From Poteriospumella lacustris (lineage: Eukaryota > Sar > Chrysophyceae > Chromulinales > Dinobryaceae), in assembly GCA_008000375.1 (NCBI GenBank), contig SMOI01000218.1, forward strand, positions 1 through 54,484: a DNA stretch of 54,484 bases, read 5' to 3'. Under the pieces are notes generated by a model. The model saw only the letters and a program-made list of their open reading frames with translations, was not told the origin of the DNA and did no database searches. Of the stretch, positions 20,577 to 30,560 are shown one piece after another. The position numbers and the translations under genes are program-made. Within the stretch, counting starts at the first letter, position 1, and every line of letters begins with the position of its first letter.

Positions 20577-22667
20577 ATGTCTTCTCAACGTCAGCCTGCT
20601 GAGTCTGTGGATGACTCCCTCCAGCTCGATCGTGGGGCCTTGGCCTTTCCTCAGCTGCAGGGAAATACTTCTCAGACCACAGCCGGTCAGAATCGCCAGC
20701 TCCTCGAAGGACTCCTGGTGGCGGTCCAGCACTTGACAGACGCGGTTAATCAACGTCTTTCTGTTGCACCAGTGCCAGTGCCAGCTGTCACAGTTTCTGT
20801 GCCCGCTGCGCCTCCGGCTCCTGCACCTGATCCAGCGACCATAGCTGTGACATCAGTACCTGCCCGCTCTCCTAGAGATCAATCACCTTCGGTAATCCAC
20901 ACTTCTTCTCCTCATGAGTATACTTTTGAAGAGTTAGGAGCTGGGGCGCATCTGTTCCTGGATACCCCCAATGTTCGGATTCCGTTAGTACGTCGCACAT
21001 CCCAGCTCTCTGCCATTCCCTTGCAATGGGAACAGGATGACACGGCTGCTTTCCAAACTGCTCAGGCCACACCCCTTGCTCCAGCTACTCCAGCTGGTCG
21101 TGCTGTCCAAGTCACTCAAGCAGCTCCTGCGGCTCCTGCGGCTCCTGCGGCTCAAGTGCCTCCAGTACCCCAGGTTGCCCCGGTCGCTTCCGCTGCTCCT
21201 ACCGCGCAAGCGAGTCAAACTGCCCCGCCTCCGTCATCTGCTCCTGCTCTCCCGAATGCAGCAGCTAATCACTTTGCTGGCTTGGTTTCTGGTCTGACCG
21301 CCGGGAATCGTCGACTCTCTCAAACCACTCGAGCAGTGCGTGGTTCTACTGACCTGAGTGCCAACACTCCCACCCAAGTTGTGTTACACCCTCCGAGACA
21401 CGACATTGAACTTACGAGCCTTTCGGTCAACGCAATCATCAAGTTCGTTACGGATGTGATTGACTACCAGTATCGCTATCGTATTCCCTTGCAAGTGCCT
21501 TCCCTGATTCGTCCAGCGATCGTGCGTGAAATCATGGCGAGACATCCACGTCTCAACTATGCCACGTTTCAAGCCCTCGATGCGGATCAAGTCTTCCAAC
21601 TTCTTCAGTTTGAAATGGCACCCAGCACGCCCTACGAGGTGATCAATCGGCTCGATCGATCTGTGCGCTTCAAGTTGGATGATTCCAAGTATCGCCCTTC
21701 TTCGCGTGACTATCGTCCTTTCTACTCAGCGCTTCTCACGTACATACGTGAATTCACCATGGCTTATGACCTCATCACGGGCCTCTTGCCTGCTGATTTG
21801 ATTCCAAAGCTTTCCACCAAAGACTTGGGTATTCTGAAGGTTTTTCTTTCGAAAATCCCTTTTGAATACGGTTGGCGTCTACACACTGCATACCTGCAGG
21901 ATAACGTCAATGCTCGTGGCCCCGGCTCAACGTCTATGGCCTCGAACTCCCAGTCGATTACCAATTTTCATCGATACCTTTCCGCGTTCGGTCAATATGT
22001 CAACCAGCACTTCAATGTGTATCGTGATTGTCGCACTTTCGAACAATTCTTCGGAGGTACTGCATATCATGGTGGTACCAACACGGCAAGGCCTCGACAT
22101 CGCACTCAGCATGTGAATGCCATCATGCCTGCTCCAACACTCCTTTCCGAGGACAGTTCCAACTCTGAGGATGATTCAGACCCAGAACCCTACCCGGAAG
22201 ACATGGTATACCCCGAGCAGGAAGATACTCTTGATGACGGCAACATGTATGCTGACACCGCGGAAACGGCCTTCGTCCCCGCTGCGGCTGATTCCCAACT
22301 CTCTTTGGCGGACGCGCGTTCCCAGGATGATGATTTCGTTGATGATCCGGGTAGCCTCAATGCTATTCCCTCGAACACTCCAATTCGTTCGTCTGACAAC
22401 GCTCACACGCCGTTTCGTGGGTCGCAATCTCCGCGCCCTCCTACACTGCCTCAGCGCAAGCTCACGGGCAGTTCTGGACGTGCGTCATCCCCTTCGACGT
22501 CTGCGCATTCAACCATTCATGGCTACGGACATCGTCGTTCTTCAGATACGCGTTACCCAGCGACCGACAAGCGCAAGCCTCGTGCTGCAACGCCCCCAGG
22601 TACTTCGCAGCATCCGAACACTCCTCCATGGAAACGTCCCCAATCCCCTTCACACCAGTCTTCTTGA
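20577..22667 (+). CDS. gag: Gag-like structural polyprotein
   Basis: This 696-residue protein would form the virus-like particle that packages the element RNA. It starts 40 bp after the 5' LTR. The first third is rich in Ala and Pro (PAAPPAPAPDP near residue 80, and a repeated AAP tract near 185). The middle (about 270-480) is the conserved part, with YQYRYRIPLQVPSL and IMARHP; relics of it exist at 13640-14340. The region near 525-560 is very acidic and the tail is Ser/Pro/Arg-rich. No CCHC zinc knuckle is present, which is unusual for Gypsy gag. It ends at TGA 22665-22667 and the frame continues open into pol. Confidence 0.85.
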   Translation: MSSQRQPAESVDDSLQLDRGALAFPQLQGNTSQTTAGQNRQLLEGLLVAVQHLTDAVNQRLSVAPVPVPAVTVSVPAAPPAPAPDPATIAVTSVPARSPRDQSPSVIHTSSPHEYTFEELGAGAHLFLDTPNVRIPLVRRTSQLSAIPLQWEQDDTAAFQTAQATPLAPATPAGRAVQVTQAAPAAPAAPAAQVPPVPQVAPVASAAPTAQASQTAPPPSSAPALPNAAANHFAGLVSGLTAGNRRLSQTTRAVRGSTDLSANTPTQVVLHPPRHDIELTSLSVNAIIKFVTDVIDYQYRYRIPLQVPSLIRPAIVREIMARHPRLNYATFQALDADQVFQLLQFEMAPSTPYEVINRLDRSVRFKLDDSKYRPSSRDYRPFYSALLTYIREFTMAYDLITGLLPADLIPKLSTKDLGILKVFLSKIPFEYGWRLHTAYLQDNVNARGPGSTSMASNSQSITNFHRYLSAFGQYVNQHFNVYRDCRTFEQFFGGTAYHGGTNTARPRHRTQHVNAIMPAPTLLSEDSSNSEDDSDPEPYPEDMVYPEQEDTLDDGNMYADTAETAFVPAAADSQLSLADARSQDDDFVDDPGSLNAIPSNTPIRSSDNAHTPFRGSQSPRPPTLPQRKLTGSSGRASSPSTSAHSTIHGYGHRRSSDTRYPATDKRKPRAATPPGTSQHPNTPPWKRPQSPSHQSS
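22665..22667 (+). promoter_or_regulatory. in-frame TGA between gag and pol (readthrough site)
   Basis: Gag and pol share one frame. The 33 codons between this TGA and the TTG at 22767 contain no stop, and pol lacks an early ATG. The following bases are CTC, giving UGA-C, a context known to favour readthrough. Confidence 0.7.
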
Positions 22668-25600
22668 CTCCCTGCTTCGCTTAATCAACTAACGTCCCAA
22701 AACCCCATAAAAAACACTTCCACATATATCGATGTCTTTTCTTGTTTTTCCAACCCCTCTCATGCCTTGCAAAATTTGTTTTACTCAACGTTCCCCACTG
22801 CTTCTCTCCTCACTGCTGTGTATCGTTCGGGTCATATTATTCTTTCAGACACTCACTGCCTGCCCTTTCCCCGTGCTCTTTTCGACACAGGTGCTCTTCA
22901 TGGCAGTTATATGTCGCAAACATTCTTCAAAAACCACAAAAATATTCTTTCCCCATTTGTTTCTTCCGTCGATACCTGCGTGACGCTTGCAGATAATAAA
23001 ACAAACATAAAAATTTCATCGGTTGCTTCCCTTCCAGTTTCTTTTCTTGACTCGTCGGATGTTTCTCATTCCGCCACGACTCGTTTCTTCATTTTCCCCA
23101 TGACTGATAATGATCTCATCATCGGTCTCCCTGACATTCTTTTCAGCTTCGGCTCTCTTTTCTTTTCCATGCTATCGGATGCCATTGATTCGGTCCCATC
23201 GCATGCGTTGTCTTCTATCCCTTCTCATCGTTTACCCACCACTGATCCCTGGACCACTCCTCATTTGGATGATGCTCCTGAGGACATTGATACCCCTTTG
23301 CCGTGCAATTTTTCTTATGCCTTGTCATTCATGGAAATGTCTCATGAAGCGGCCGTGCAAGAGTATCTTTCTCTTATTCCCTCTCATGTTCATCCTGAAT
23401 TTCTTGCATCCACCCCACTTTTGGATTTGCTCCACACTAAGGGTGTACGAGTCTTCGTCCCTCAGAATTGGCGAGGTATCAAAGCCCCTCCAATTGAACT
23501 CCAGTGGAAGGAGGGTATGCCCACGTCGCTCAAGCCACGTGCTAGATCAATCAATCCGAAGATCTTTGAATCTGCCAAAGTGGAATTCAATCGTCTTCGT
23601 CAATATTTCTATGCTCCATCCGATTCGCCCATTGCCTCTTGTCTTGTTATTGCACCAAAGGCCACCTCGCCTTTTATTCGGATCTGCGGTGACTATGTCG
23701 AGGTTAACAAGTACGTTGTTATTCCTCAAGTCCCCATACCCAATGTGCAGCAAGAACTGGAGAAGATGTTAAACTTCACTGTCTTCGTCGATCTTGATTG
23801 GGTGAACTCTTTCCACCAGTTCCGATTGGCTGACAAAACTTCTTCGCTTCTGTCTGTCCAGACCCCATGGGGACTCTTCAGACCCAAGTTCATGCCTGAA
23901 GGTGTGGGCCCCGCTTCTGGTATACTCCAGAATGCGGCTCGCGAGTTGTTTGCCGATTTCTCCGACTGGACTATTTCAATCTTCGACAATCTTCTTGTCT
24001 TGGCTCATGACTACGAAGACGCATATCGCAAGCTTGAACTGATTCTTGATCGTTGCATTGAACGCAATGTTTTCCTCAAGTTCTCCAAGTCATGGTTGGG
24101 TTTTGACCAAGCCAAGTTCTTTGGATACATCGTTCGCCATCGGCGCTACGAGCTTGATAAGGAACGCAAGGATTCGATCACTTCAATCCCGTTCCCCACG
24201 ACCCTCAAGAAAATGCAACAGTTCCTTGGTGCGGCGATCTTCTTTCGTTCCTTCGTCCCTCACTTTGCATCCCTCACTGCCCCGTTGCATGACATGACGA
24301 GGCAAGAATTCGATTGGAAACACCCCGATCGTTGGTCGCAAGACTACCCCAAGGTCTTTGAAGGCTTGAAGTCGGCTCTCCTGGAAGCACACACGCTATA
24401 CCTCCCGGACTATTCCCTCGAATGGATCCTGCGCACTGACGCGTCGCTTCTTGGAGTTGGTGCTGTACTCTTCCAGCTCTTCGTGTCGCCTGACTCTGAT
24501 GATCCGATATATCAACCAATCGCCTTTGTGTCTCACAAATTCTCCGCCCAAGCATCACGATGGACTACTATTGAACAAGAAGCTTTCGCCATCTTCTACG
24601 CGGTCATGAAGCTCTCGTTTCAACTGCGGGGCAAACCGTTCGTACTGGAAACGGACCATAATAACCTCCTGTGGATCGAAGCCTCCGTAGTTCCGAAGAT
24701 TATGCGATGGCGCATCTTTCTCCAGTCTTTCATTTTCAAGCTCCGCCACATTCCCGGCAAGCAGAACCTCTTGGCTGACTATTTCTCGCGAATGCATGAT
24801 CCGTCCCCTGGTGCTCTGGTGCCGGTGTCACATTCTCTCGCTCATGTTGACATGGATGACACGTTCCTCACGGATCTCTTTGACCCGCTTCTCAGTGCGT
24901 CTCCACTTCTTGAAGCTGATGATTTCCTAGATGTCTCCCATTCGATATCGGAGATTCGTGCACCTCCATCCTTGTTTCTGTCCCCTCTGGATGGTTCATC
25001 ACTTGATCCCTCGCGAATTGCAGTTGATTCTTTCATACCACCAGCAATCGCCGACAAGTCCAACACTTCCAAGTCCGTACATTGGGATCCGTCTTTGGAT
25101 GATGCAGACTACTCCTCCGTACCTTTTTATCATACGGTTGATGATCCTCTTCCGGCGATCAACGACAGCGGTTCCTCTACACCCCTGTTCGTTGACCTCC
25201 CCACCGTTGATCCCTTGGAGTCACTTCCCACGACACCTTCCCCTGATGACCTTCTTTCGGTTGTGCATGGTGGTCGTGCGGGTCATCATGGCTCGCGCAG
25301 GACATATAAACTCCTTTGCGATCATTTTCCGGGCCATCGTATACCGTACAGATATGTTCAAACGTTTGTCAGCCAATGCCCTGTTTGCCAGAAGGACCGC
25401 CTTGGTATGACGGACACCCTACAACCTCTGGTGCGTCACCTCAAGCCGTTGCACCATCGTGCAACAGTGGGTGTTGATACTCTCACTATCACACCGCCTG
25501 ACAAGTTTGGCAATCAGTACCTCCTTGTGGTGGTGGTGCATGACTCCAAGTTGTGCGCACTTTATGCTTCCTCCAGACACGATGCAGAGACTGTTGCTAA

Positions 25601-26927
25601 CTGTTTGCTTCAGTTCTTTGCAACATATGGTCTTTTTGATTGTCTCATCTCCGATCCTGGATCTGAGTTCACCAATCATGTTGTTGCGCACCTGCACAAG
25701 TACCTTGGCGTCTTGCATCGGTTTAGCCTCGTTGCTAGACATGAATCGAACGGTGTCGAGAGTCACAATGCCCTTATCCTCCGCCACCTCAAAGCGATTG
25801 TTTTCGATGAGCGCGTGAAGGACCAATGGTCTTCCCCAACCATCTTGCCTTTGGTACAGTTTTTTGTGAACAATTTCGATTCGTCCGAGACGGGTGTCGT
25901 GCCTTTTCATGCGCACTTCGGATCTCAAGATGCAACGTACTTCCGAATGCCTGAAACGTGGACTCCTTCCGAACGTGCTTCGGCTTACGTGCGTCTCTTG
26001 GATGAGAATCTTGCGCTTGTTCGATCGATCTCGCATGACTTTCAGCGTGCCTTGATCTCTGAACGCACATCTCGTAATCCCTCTCCGGATACCCACAACA
26101 CTTTTCAACCAGGGGATCTTGTGTTGTTTCAACGACTTGCCCCGCACGAGCGTTTGCCCTCCAAACTGGACCCACGATATTCTGGCCCGTTTGCTGTTGT
26201 CTCGCATTCGAAGAATGACGTGCAATGTCGGCATCTCGTGGACGGTTCTATATCGACGTTCCATGTCTCGCGCCTTAAGCTCTTCCATGGTTCGGAAGAC
26301 CAGGCGTACCGACTGGCGCAGATAGACCATGACCAGTTCGAGATCTTTTCCATTTCTGCTTATGCCGGTGATCCTTCTCTCCGATCTTCAATGGATTTTT
26401 TCGTGACTTACGCAGACTCTTCGTCCTTGTGGGTCCCGTATTCCCCAGACATTGCGTCGACGCTACCATTCGAAGACTTTTGCCGCGCTCGTCCGGAGCT
26501 TGCTCTCTTGCTCTATCCTGCTGCGCAAACCAAGCCACGACTGGCTGCCTTGAAGCGAATGCGCATTACGGCAGTAGCACCGGGTGACACGGTCTTCGTT
26601 GATCTCCGCTCATACGGCCATGAATGGTACAAAACGTTGTCGTTACCAGCGCTCCATCACACAACGTACTTGCTGCAATATCAGTACGTTGCGTGGTCCA
26701 ACAGAACGCACACCAAGATCCAAGCGTTCTGTCCCCTCTTTGACGAAACATTCCACGTGGCCAACGATTTCGTTGAGCATTATGGCTCCCATCGATTGTC
26801 CTCGACCTTCACCCCTTCCCTGTCTGAGGTTATCCTTTCCCCTGACATATGTTGCCAACATCCCGATGTTCTTCCCGCCCAACATCGCCAGCGTCTCTTG
26901 ACGCAGTTTGCAATGCTCAAGACTTGA
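22668..26927 (+). CDS. pol: Pol polyprotein: protease, reverse transcriptase, RNase H, integrase
   Basis: This reading frame is the continuation of gag past one TGA, with no ATG before the protease, so it is probably made by stop-codon readthrough. Numbering from codon 22767 gives these domains. Aspartic protease: D40-T41-G42. Reverse transcriptase: D342 in FVDLDW, but the YxDD position reads IFDN (D407, N408). RNase H: D558 in LRTDAS. Integrase: a His/His-Cys871/Cys874 zinc finger and catalytic D904, D963, E998. A YSGPF segment near 1138 matches the GPY/F module. A chromodomain-like stretch near 1207-1245 ([14 protein letters not shown]) is followed by about 140 further residues. Domain order PR-RT-RH-IN is that of Ty3/Gypsy. 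No frameshift is seen. Confidence 0.93.
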   Translation, partial: LPASLNQLTSQNPIKNTSTYIDVFSCFSNPSHALQNLFYSTFPTASLLTAVYRSGHIILSDTHCLPFPRALFDTGALHGSYMSQTFFKNHKNILSPFVSSVDTCVTLADNKTNIKISSVASLPVSFLDSSDVSHSATTRFFIFPMTDNDLIIGLPDILFSFGSLFFSMLSDAIDSVPSHALSSIPSHRLPTTDPWTTPHLDDAPEDIDTPLPCNFSYALSFMEMSHEAAVQEYLSLIPSHVHPEFLASTPLLDLLHTKGVRVFVPQNWRGIKAPPIELQWKEGMPTSLKPRARSINPKIFESAKVEFNRLRQYFYAPSDSPIASCLVIAPKATSPFIRICGDYVEVNKYVVIPQVPIPNVQQELEKMLNFTVFVDLDWVNSFHQFRLADKTSSLLSVQTPWGLFRPKFMPEGVGPASGILQNAARELFADFSDWTISIFDNLLVLAHDYEDAYRKLELILDRCIERNVFLKFSKSWLGFDQAKFFGYIVRHRRYELDKERKDSITSIPFPTTLKKMQQFLGAAIFFRSFVPHFASLTAPLHDMTRQEFDWKHPDRWSQDYPKVFEGLKSALLEAHTLYLPDYSLEWILRTDASLLGVGAVLFQLFVSPDSDDPIYQPIAFVSHKFSAQASRWTTIEQEAFAIFYAVMKLSFQLRGKPFVLETDHNNLLWIEASVVPKIMRWRIFLQSFIFKLRHIPGKQNLLADYFSRMHDPSPGALVPVSHSLAHVDMDDTFLTDLFDPLLSASPLLEADDFLDVSHSISEIRAPPSLFLSPLDGSSLDPSRIAVDSFIPPAIADKSNTSKSVHWDPSLDDADYSSVPFYHTVDDPLPAINDSGSSTPLFVDLPTVDPLESLPTTPSPDDLLSVVHGGRAGHHGSRRTYKLLCDHFPGHRIPYRYVQTFVSQCPVCQKDRLGMTDTLQPLVRHLKPLHHRATVGVDTLTITPPDKFGNQYLLVVVVHDSKLCALYASSRHDAETVANCLLQFFATYGLFDCLISDPGSEFTNHVVAHLHKYLGVLHRFSLVARHESNGVESHNALILRHLKAIVFDERVKDQWSSPTILPLVQFFVNNFDSSETGVVPFHAHFGSQDATYFRMPETWTPSERASAYVRLLDENLALVRSISHDFQRALISERTSRNPSPDTHNTFQPGDLVLFQRLAPHERLPSKLDPRYSGPFAVVSHSKNDVQCRHLVDGSISTFHVSRLKLFHGSEDQAYRLAQIDHDQFEIFSISAYAGDPSLRSSMDFFVTYADSSSLWVPYSPDIASTLPFEDFCRARPELALLLYPAAQTKPRLAALKRMRITAVAPGDTVFVDLRSYGHEWYKTLSLPALHHTTYLLQYQYVAWSNRTHTKIQAFCPLFDETFHVANDFVEHYGSHRLSSTFTPSLSEVILSPDICCQHPDVLPAQHRQRLLTQFAMLKT

Positions 26928-27076
26928 ACGCACCTCCATCACCACGGTTGTGATGCGTCTGCGTCCCTCCGGTGCTTGCATGGACCTAGTACGGTCCCCA
27001 TATTGATCTTCTTGTTGCCACCATCTTCATCTCGTTGTCGGTTCACCGTGTCATGGCCTTGTATGTCGCACGCTGG

Positions 27077-27253
27077 TTGCTAAGGATGCTCAATCGACAT
27101 CCCGCACACGTTCAACACACTCCGCACACAACCAGGCTTCCTGACTCGTCTTCGGTGTGCTTTGTTGTTGATCTTTCGTGGCCTAGCGTGAGGAACGCTT
27201 GTTGCTAAGGATGCTCAATCGACATCCCGCACACGTTCCCCACACTCTGCACA
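27077..27253 (+). repeat. direct repeat pair, about 53 bp, period 124 bp
   Basis: The stretch beginning GTTGCTAAGGATGCTCAATC at 27077 recurs at 27201 with only a few changes towards its end. Both copies run into a CACAC-rich tail. It lies within the retrotransposon's non-coding segment. Confidence 0.85.
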
Positions 27254-27282
27254 CTACTTGACTTCCCAACTCCGACACATTT

Positions 27283-27313
27283 TACCCCGACCAAGGTCAC
27301 CCTGGTCGGGGTA
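27283..27313. terminator. perfect hairpin between convergent pol and antisense ORF
   Basis: TACCCCGACCA at 27283-27293 pairs with TGGTCGGGGTA at 27303-27313 around a 9-base loop. It lies midway between two convergent genes, where an RNA processing or 3'-end signal would be expected. The function is inferred from position only. Confidence 0.45.
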
Positions 27314-27350
27314 ATACGACATGAGGTACTTAAGGCTCTTACAATGCCTC

Positions 27351-28907
27351 CTACGCGACCTCAATCGACACTTCGTATACCGCCCAGTAGTATACGGCAC
27401 AGCAGAAGAACTCTTCGCAACTCTTGACCACATCTTCCCGGCTCATCACATGAACCTGGCGCAGTCCCGGGTCCATTAACACGATGTCACCTCCTTCGAC
27501 GACCCGTGCCGCGATCCCATGTCGTGTCACGATACCTCCTGCCCGACTGATCTTCATATCGTTCATCCGCTGGGCGTGCAGTACCGTGGCTCGTCTGGCC
27601 TCTGCCGATATTCCTTCAAGCTCCAACAGCTCCTCGGCCGACACTTCCCCACGCTTCAACAGCTGCTCTGCAGACTTCTCCTCCAGCAGCAACATGACCT
27701 CTAGCTGCCTTGCCGAGATTCCTCCAAACCTCAATGGTTGTCCCCAAACGAAGGCTGACTTCTCCGCCACTTCACCATCATTCCCCTGCGTTTCGTCTCG
27801 CGCGTGCATATTGGCACGCAGACTCTCAGCAGCCTCGCGAATAAGGCCAGCCTTGTGATAACATTCTTCTTCCTGGCAAGATCGCAAGCTTCGACCATTT
27901 GCCAATCGCCAGGCTAGCGCAGTGCACTTTTCCCCCGCTGCGCCCATGTGGGTCAGCTCCCATGCTCGTGCTGATACCGCCACATCATCAGCTCCCATCA
28001 GGACATCGACGGGCGGGGGCCCAATCTTTCTCGTGGCCCAATTATCGATCAACTGCTGGAACAAATCTCGTTTTTGTGCATGGGTTCTCTGCTGGGGCGA
28101 TGTGCGCTTTTTGTACGCATCCGCGATACTGTTCTTCTTACGCGGTCGCTTCTGCTTGGGCTCCTCCCGGACATCTTCATCTTCCTCTCGTCCTCTCTTT
28201 CTCGCTGCCAGACCCAACAGCCGGGTAGAGATATCATCTTTCCCTTGGCCCTTTCCATGGTACCCGAATACAACATACTTTTTCCCGACTCCATGTTTTT
28301 GCAGACGCGCGCTGAACCACTCACTGAAGTGACCGTCAAAGGCATGCGCTCTCCTCCATATAAAATTTTGGATCTTCCCGAGACCCTTCAAATGTTCCAA
28401 CCACGCATACACCCCCTCTGCGGTGTACCGCTCGTTCTTGATCTTCTCGATTTTCTCCTCCCGAGCGCTCACCAATGCTTCCCACTCCTCCATCATCTTT
28501 TCTTCTTCCTTGCTCAGCAACTTTCCCTTTGCCGTCTTCGGTTTCTCTGGTTCCGCTGGCACTGCTGCCAGCCCCTCCGACTGTCTTTGGTCGCACCATT
28601 GATGGAATGCGCTGTACGCGTTGCTCTTCGTGTACTCCACCTTGGCTCCCCGTTCCATCCCCAACAATATGTTGCGCTCCTCATCGGTCTCGACACAATT
28701 CAGCAGTGACACTATCAAGCAATTGCTATCGGTCGCGCTTTTCGGCTGCTGCACATGCTTCCACTGCGCTATCAGTTGTTTTCTCCTCTGCTCGAATGAT
28801 GTTTCATCAGATATCACCTTATCTGGTCCCTCGGTTAAATTGTTTTGGACTTTCTGCATTTTGCCATTTGCAACATTCTCCATTCTCTTGTTCATCTTGT
28901 TCAGCAT
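27351..28907 (-). CDS. antisense ORF of unknown function inside the retrotransposon
   Basis: A 518-codon frame on the strand opposite to gag-pol, lying between pol and the 3' LTR. The frame is open back to 28964, but the first ATG is at 28907. The predicted protein is highly charged. The N-terminal part contains DSNCLIVSLLNCVETDEE; a Lys/Glu-rich, probably coiled-coil stretch follows (near EEEKMMEEWEALVS). A bipartite nuclear-localisation-like cluster (RKRGREED then KQKRPRKK) lies in the middle, and the C-terminal half is Glu/Ala/Leu-rich helix (VSAEELLELEGISAEAR). No enzyme motif is recognised. The length, open frame and protein-like composition argue that it is a real accessory gene. Expression would need its own antisense promoter. 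Confidence 0.65.
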   Translation of the reverse strand: MLNKMNKRMENVANGKMQKVQNNLTEGPDKVISDETSFEQRRKQLIAQWKHVQQPKSATDSNCLIVSLLNCVETDEERNILLGMERGAKVEYTKSNAYSAFHQWCDQRQSEGLAAVPAEPEKPKTAKGKLLSKEEEKMMEEWEALVSAREEKIEKIKNERYTAEGVYAWLEHLKGLGKIQNFIWRRAHAFDGHFSEWFSARLQKHGVGKKYVVFGYHGKGQGKDDISTRLLGLAARKRGREEDEDVREEPKQKRPRKKNSIADAYKKRTSPQQRTHAQKRDLFQQLIDNWATRKIGPPPVDVLMGADDVAVSARAWELTHMGAAGEKCTALAWRLANGRSLRSCQEEECYHKAGLIREAAESLRANMHARDETQGNDGEVAEKSAFVWGQPLRFGGISARQLEVMLLLEEKSAEQLLKRGEVSAEELLELEGISAEARRATVLHAQRMNDMKISRAGGIVTRHGIAARVVEGGDIVLMDPGLRQVHVMSREDVVKSCEEFFCCAVYYWAVYEVSIEVA

Positions 28908-29320
28908 GTTCGGTTTGGTACTTAGGGCTACCTTGACGTCTTCTTGACTTTTAGAAAAATTCAATATTTAATTGAATTGTGATTTATTTCTATTTATTAT
29001 GTCATCTGCTGTCATTTTGCTTCTCGCGCGCGCGAAATCTTGAAACTTCACCTATCGCGCGACACAGTGTCGCAGCGCTCTCCCCAGGTGCACCCAGCCC
29101 CACCCAGCCACCCCAGACATACGAAAACCCAGATTTTCCAGCTCACCCAGATTCAAGCGTTCCCTAGATTTCTATTTTCCCAAAATTTCGATTTTCTCCC
29201 AGATTTCCTGTTTCCCACTATCTGTGTGCGCTCTCTGCCTTACACTGCCCCTCTCTACCTGTCTCTTTGTCTACTACCCTGTTTACACTTATTCAATACA
29301 TCCTTTCACTCTTTCTTTGT
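28908..29320. other. retrotransposon region upstream of the antisense ORF
   Basis: About 410 bp without a supported gene. It should hold the promoter of the antisense ORF. A CGCGCGCG run occurs near 29026-29033, and the end is pyrimidine-rich before the purine tract. Confidence 0.4.
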
Positions 29321-29330
29321 GGAGAGAAGG
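29321..29330 (+). promoter_or_regulatory. polypurine tract
   Basis: GGAGAGAAGG lies three bases before the 3' LTR, where second-strand DNA synthesis is primed in LTR retrotransposons. The same tract with one change precedes the LTR remnant at 3697. Confidence 0.8.
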
Positions 29331-29333
29331 TAT

Positions 29334-29644
29334 TGACGCTAAATGCCGACTACCTCTATATTTAGCTTATAGTTTCTTAGTTACCATCACCACACGTTCC
29401 TCTCCGGCCTCCGTCTGTGGGTTCGTTGTGGTTGATGGTTCTTCCATCACCTGATGTGTAAACACATCTAATTAACCTATCCTCTATTTCTTCTCGTCTG
29501 GTTATTACTTCAGTGTTCCTTTTCGGACCTGAAGGTATTGTTAGTGCGCCTTTTCGGACACTAACGTTACCAGCCTTGTAGATCCCAGTGAATAGGTCAC
29601 TTAGATCCCAAGCTTTTCTAGTGTGTTACCCTTATAACACCACA
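29334..29644 (+). repeat. 3' LTR
   Basis: Identical over 311 bp to the 5' LTR; followed by the target duplication GTGT at 29645-29648. Confidence 0.95.
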
Positions 29645-29648
29645 GTGT

Positions 29649-30119
29649 TTCCTGATTGGCTGATCCACCCAGGTGACTTTGTTCGACAGTTTTCCACGTT
29701 CGTATTCCAAGAGGCACTACGACCACAAACATTTGGGCATATGCTGCAGTGTTTGATTTTCTTACCCGTCGATGTTCCGGAATGAAGACTTTGGCTTGAG
29801 CAACAACTCCGACACCGACTCAACAACCCATAATAATACTGTCTCTACTTACGATGACTTGCGATGACTTCGATAAACCAGCGAAGAAGCCTTGGATGGT
29901 CTCTATGATTTCATCCTGAATGAGCAGCAAGCAGTGCAAACTAGAGACAGAATAGAAAATCCCGCCACAATTGAACCCCACTACACAATCCGAAGGAATC
30001 TTATCCGAAGGAATCTATCAATAGTTTCCACAGCTACGGAAGCTGATGAATAGAGAAAATGATCAACACATGAAGCTTTTGGAACTGAATTCATCGACGA
30101 CTTTACAAACCGAACGAAC
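29649..30119. other. continuation of split gag relic, then unassigned DNA
   Basis: The first 80 bp or so complete the minus-strand gag relic interrupted by the Gypsy element. From about 29800 onward only fragments that may belong to the adjoining Tc1-like relic are visible. Confidence 0.4.
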
Positions 30120-30340
30120 TGAATTTATAATCGAAAATGGTTGAGAGCGAAGCGTTTGGATAAAAATCAAATCAAACTTCAAGATGCGTTCACTGATTCA
30201 AGCCCGGCTACTTGTCGCGTTTTTCAACCAGTTATGATCTGGACAGCGTTTGGGTTGCGAGGAAAGTCTGCTCTTGCATATTTCTGGAAGGGAATGAAGA
30301 TTCTTAGGACAACCAGGCACTCTAGGCACTCAGCTTGTTG
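30120..30340 (+). pseudogene. Tc1/mariner-like transposase fragment
   Basis: The plus-strand frame reads LQDAFTDSSPATCRVFQPVM followed by IWTAFGLRGKSALAYFWKGM. This resembles the central DDE_3 region of Tc1-like transposases (a VMVWG-type block followed by a K-S-x-L strand and an EG/KGM turn). It is short and stops soon after, so it is a relic. Assignment is by motif appearance only. Confidence 0.5.
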
Positions 30341-30391
30341 TTCTGGGTTCAGCGTGGCGAGCCATCCATTGTAGACCACTTCAACTGCCTT

Positions 30392-30560
30392 TTAGTTCTC
30401 GTTTGCTGCTCGAAGTTTCTCCTTTTGCACTTTCTCTTCCGCTGTGCGGCATTTGTGCTCTCGGTACTGGTCAATACGAGATGGAGAATTCATGACAACT
30501 GCACGTTGTTGATGAAAACGCGTTGGTCCTTCGCTATCTTTCGTTTGCACAAATGATTGA
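30392..30560 (-). pseudogene. C-terminal fragment of a DDE_1-like transposase
   Basis: The minus strand reads FHQQRAVVMNSPSRIDQYRE, matching HQQRAVLMNS.ECTRQYKE of the intact transposase at 15746-17752. It is probably the end of the same broken copy whose middle lies at 32000-32730, separated by inserted DNA. Confidence 0.7.

Larger units (their letters stand above)
26928..27350. other. non-coding region between pol and the antisense ORF
   Basis: About 420 bp separating two convergent reading frames. It contains a direct repeat pair and a perfect hairpin, listed separately. Confidence 0.6.
20226..29644 (+). mobile_element. complete Ty3/Gypsy-like LTR retrotransposon (9.4 kb)
   Basis: Two identical 311-bp LTRs (20226-20536, 29334-29644) with TG...CA ends are flanked by a 4-bp duplication GTGT (20222-20225, 29645-29648). 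Internally it carries gag, then pol in the same frame after one TGA, then a long antisense ORF, then a purine tract GGAGAGAAGG just before the 3' LTR. No primer-binding site complementary to an ordinary tRNA 3' end is obvious after the 5' LTR. Identical LTRs, intact reading frames and the clean target duplication mean a very recent insertion. It belongs to the family represented by debris at 2673-3997. Confidence 0.95.

Noticed and set aside
28908-28964. Upstream extension of the antisense retrotransposon ORF
   Set aside because: The open frame continues 19 codons upstream but would need a TTG start. The first ATG at 28907 is preferred.
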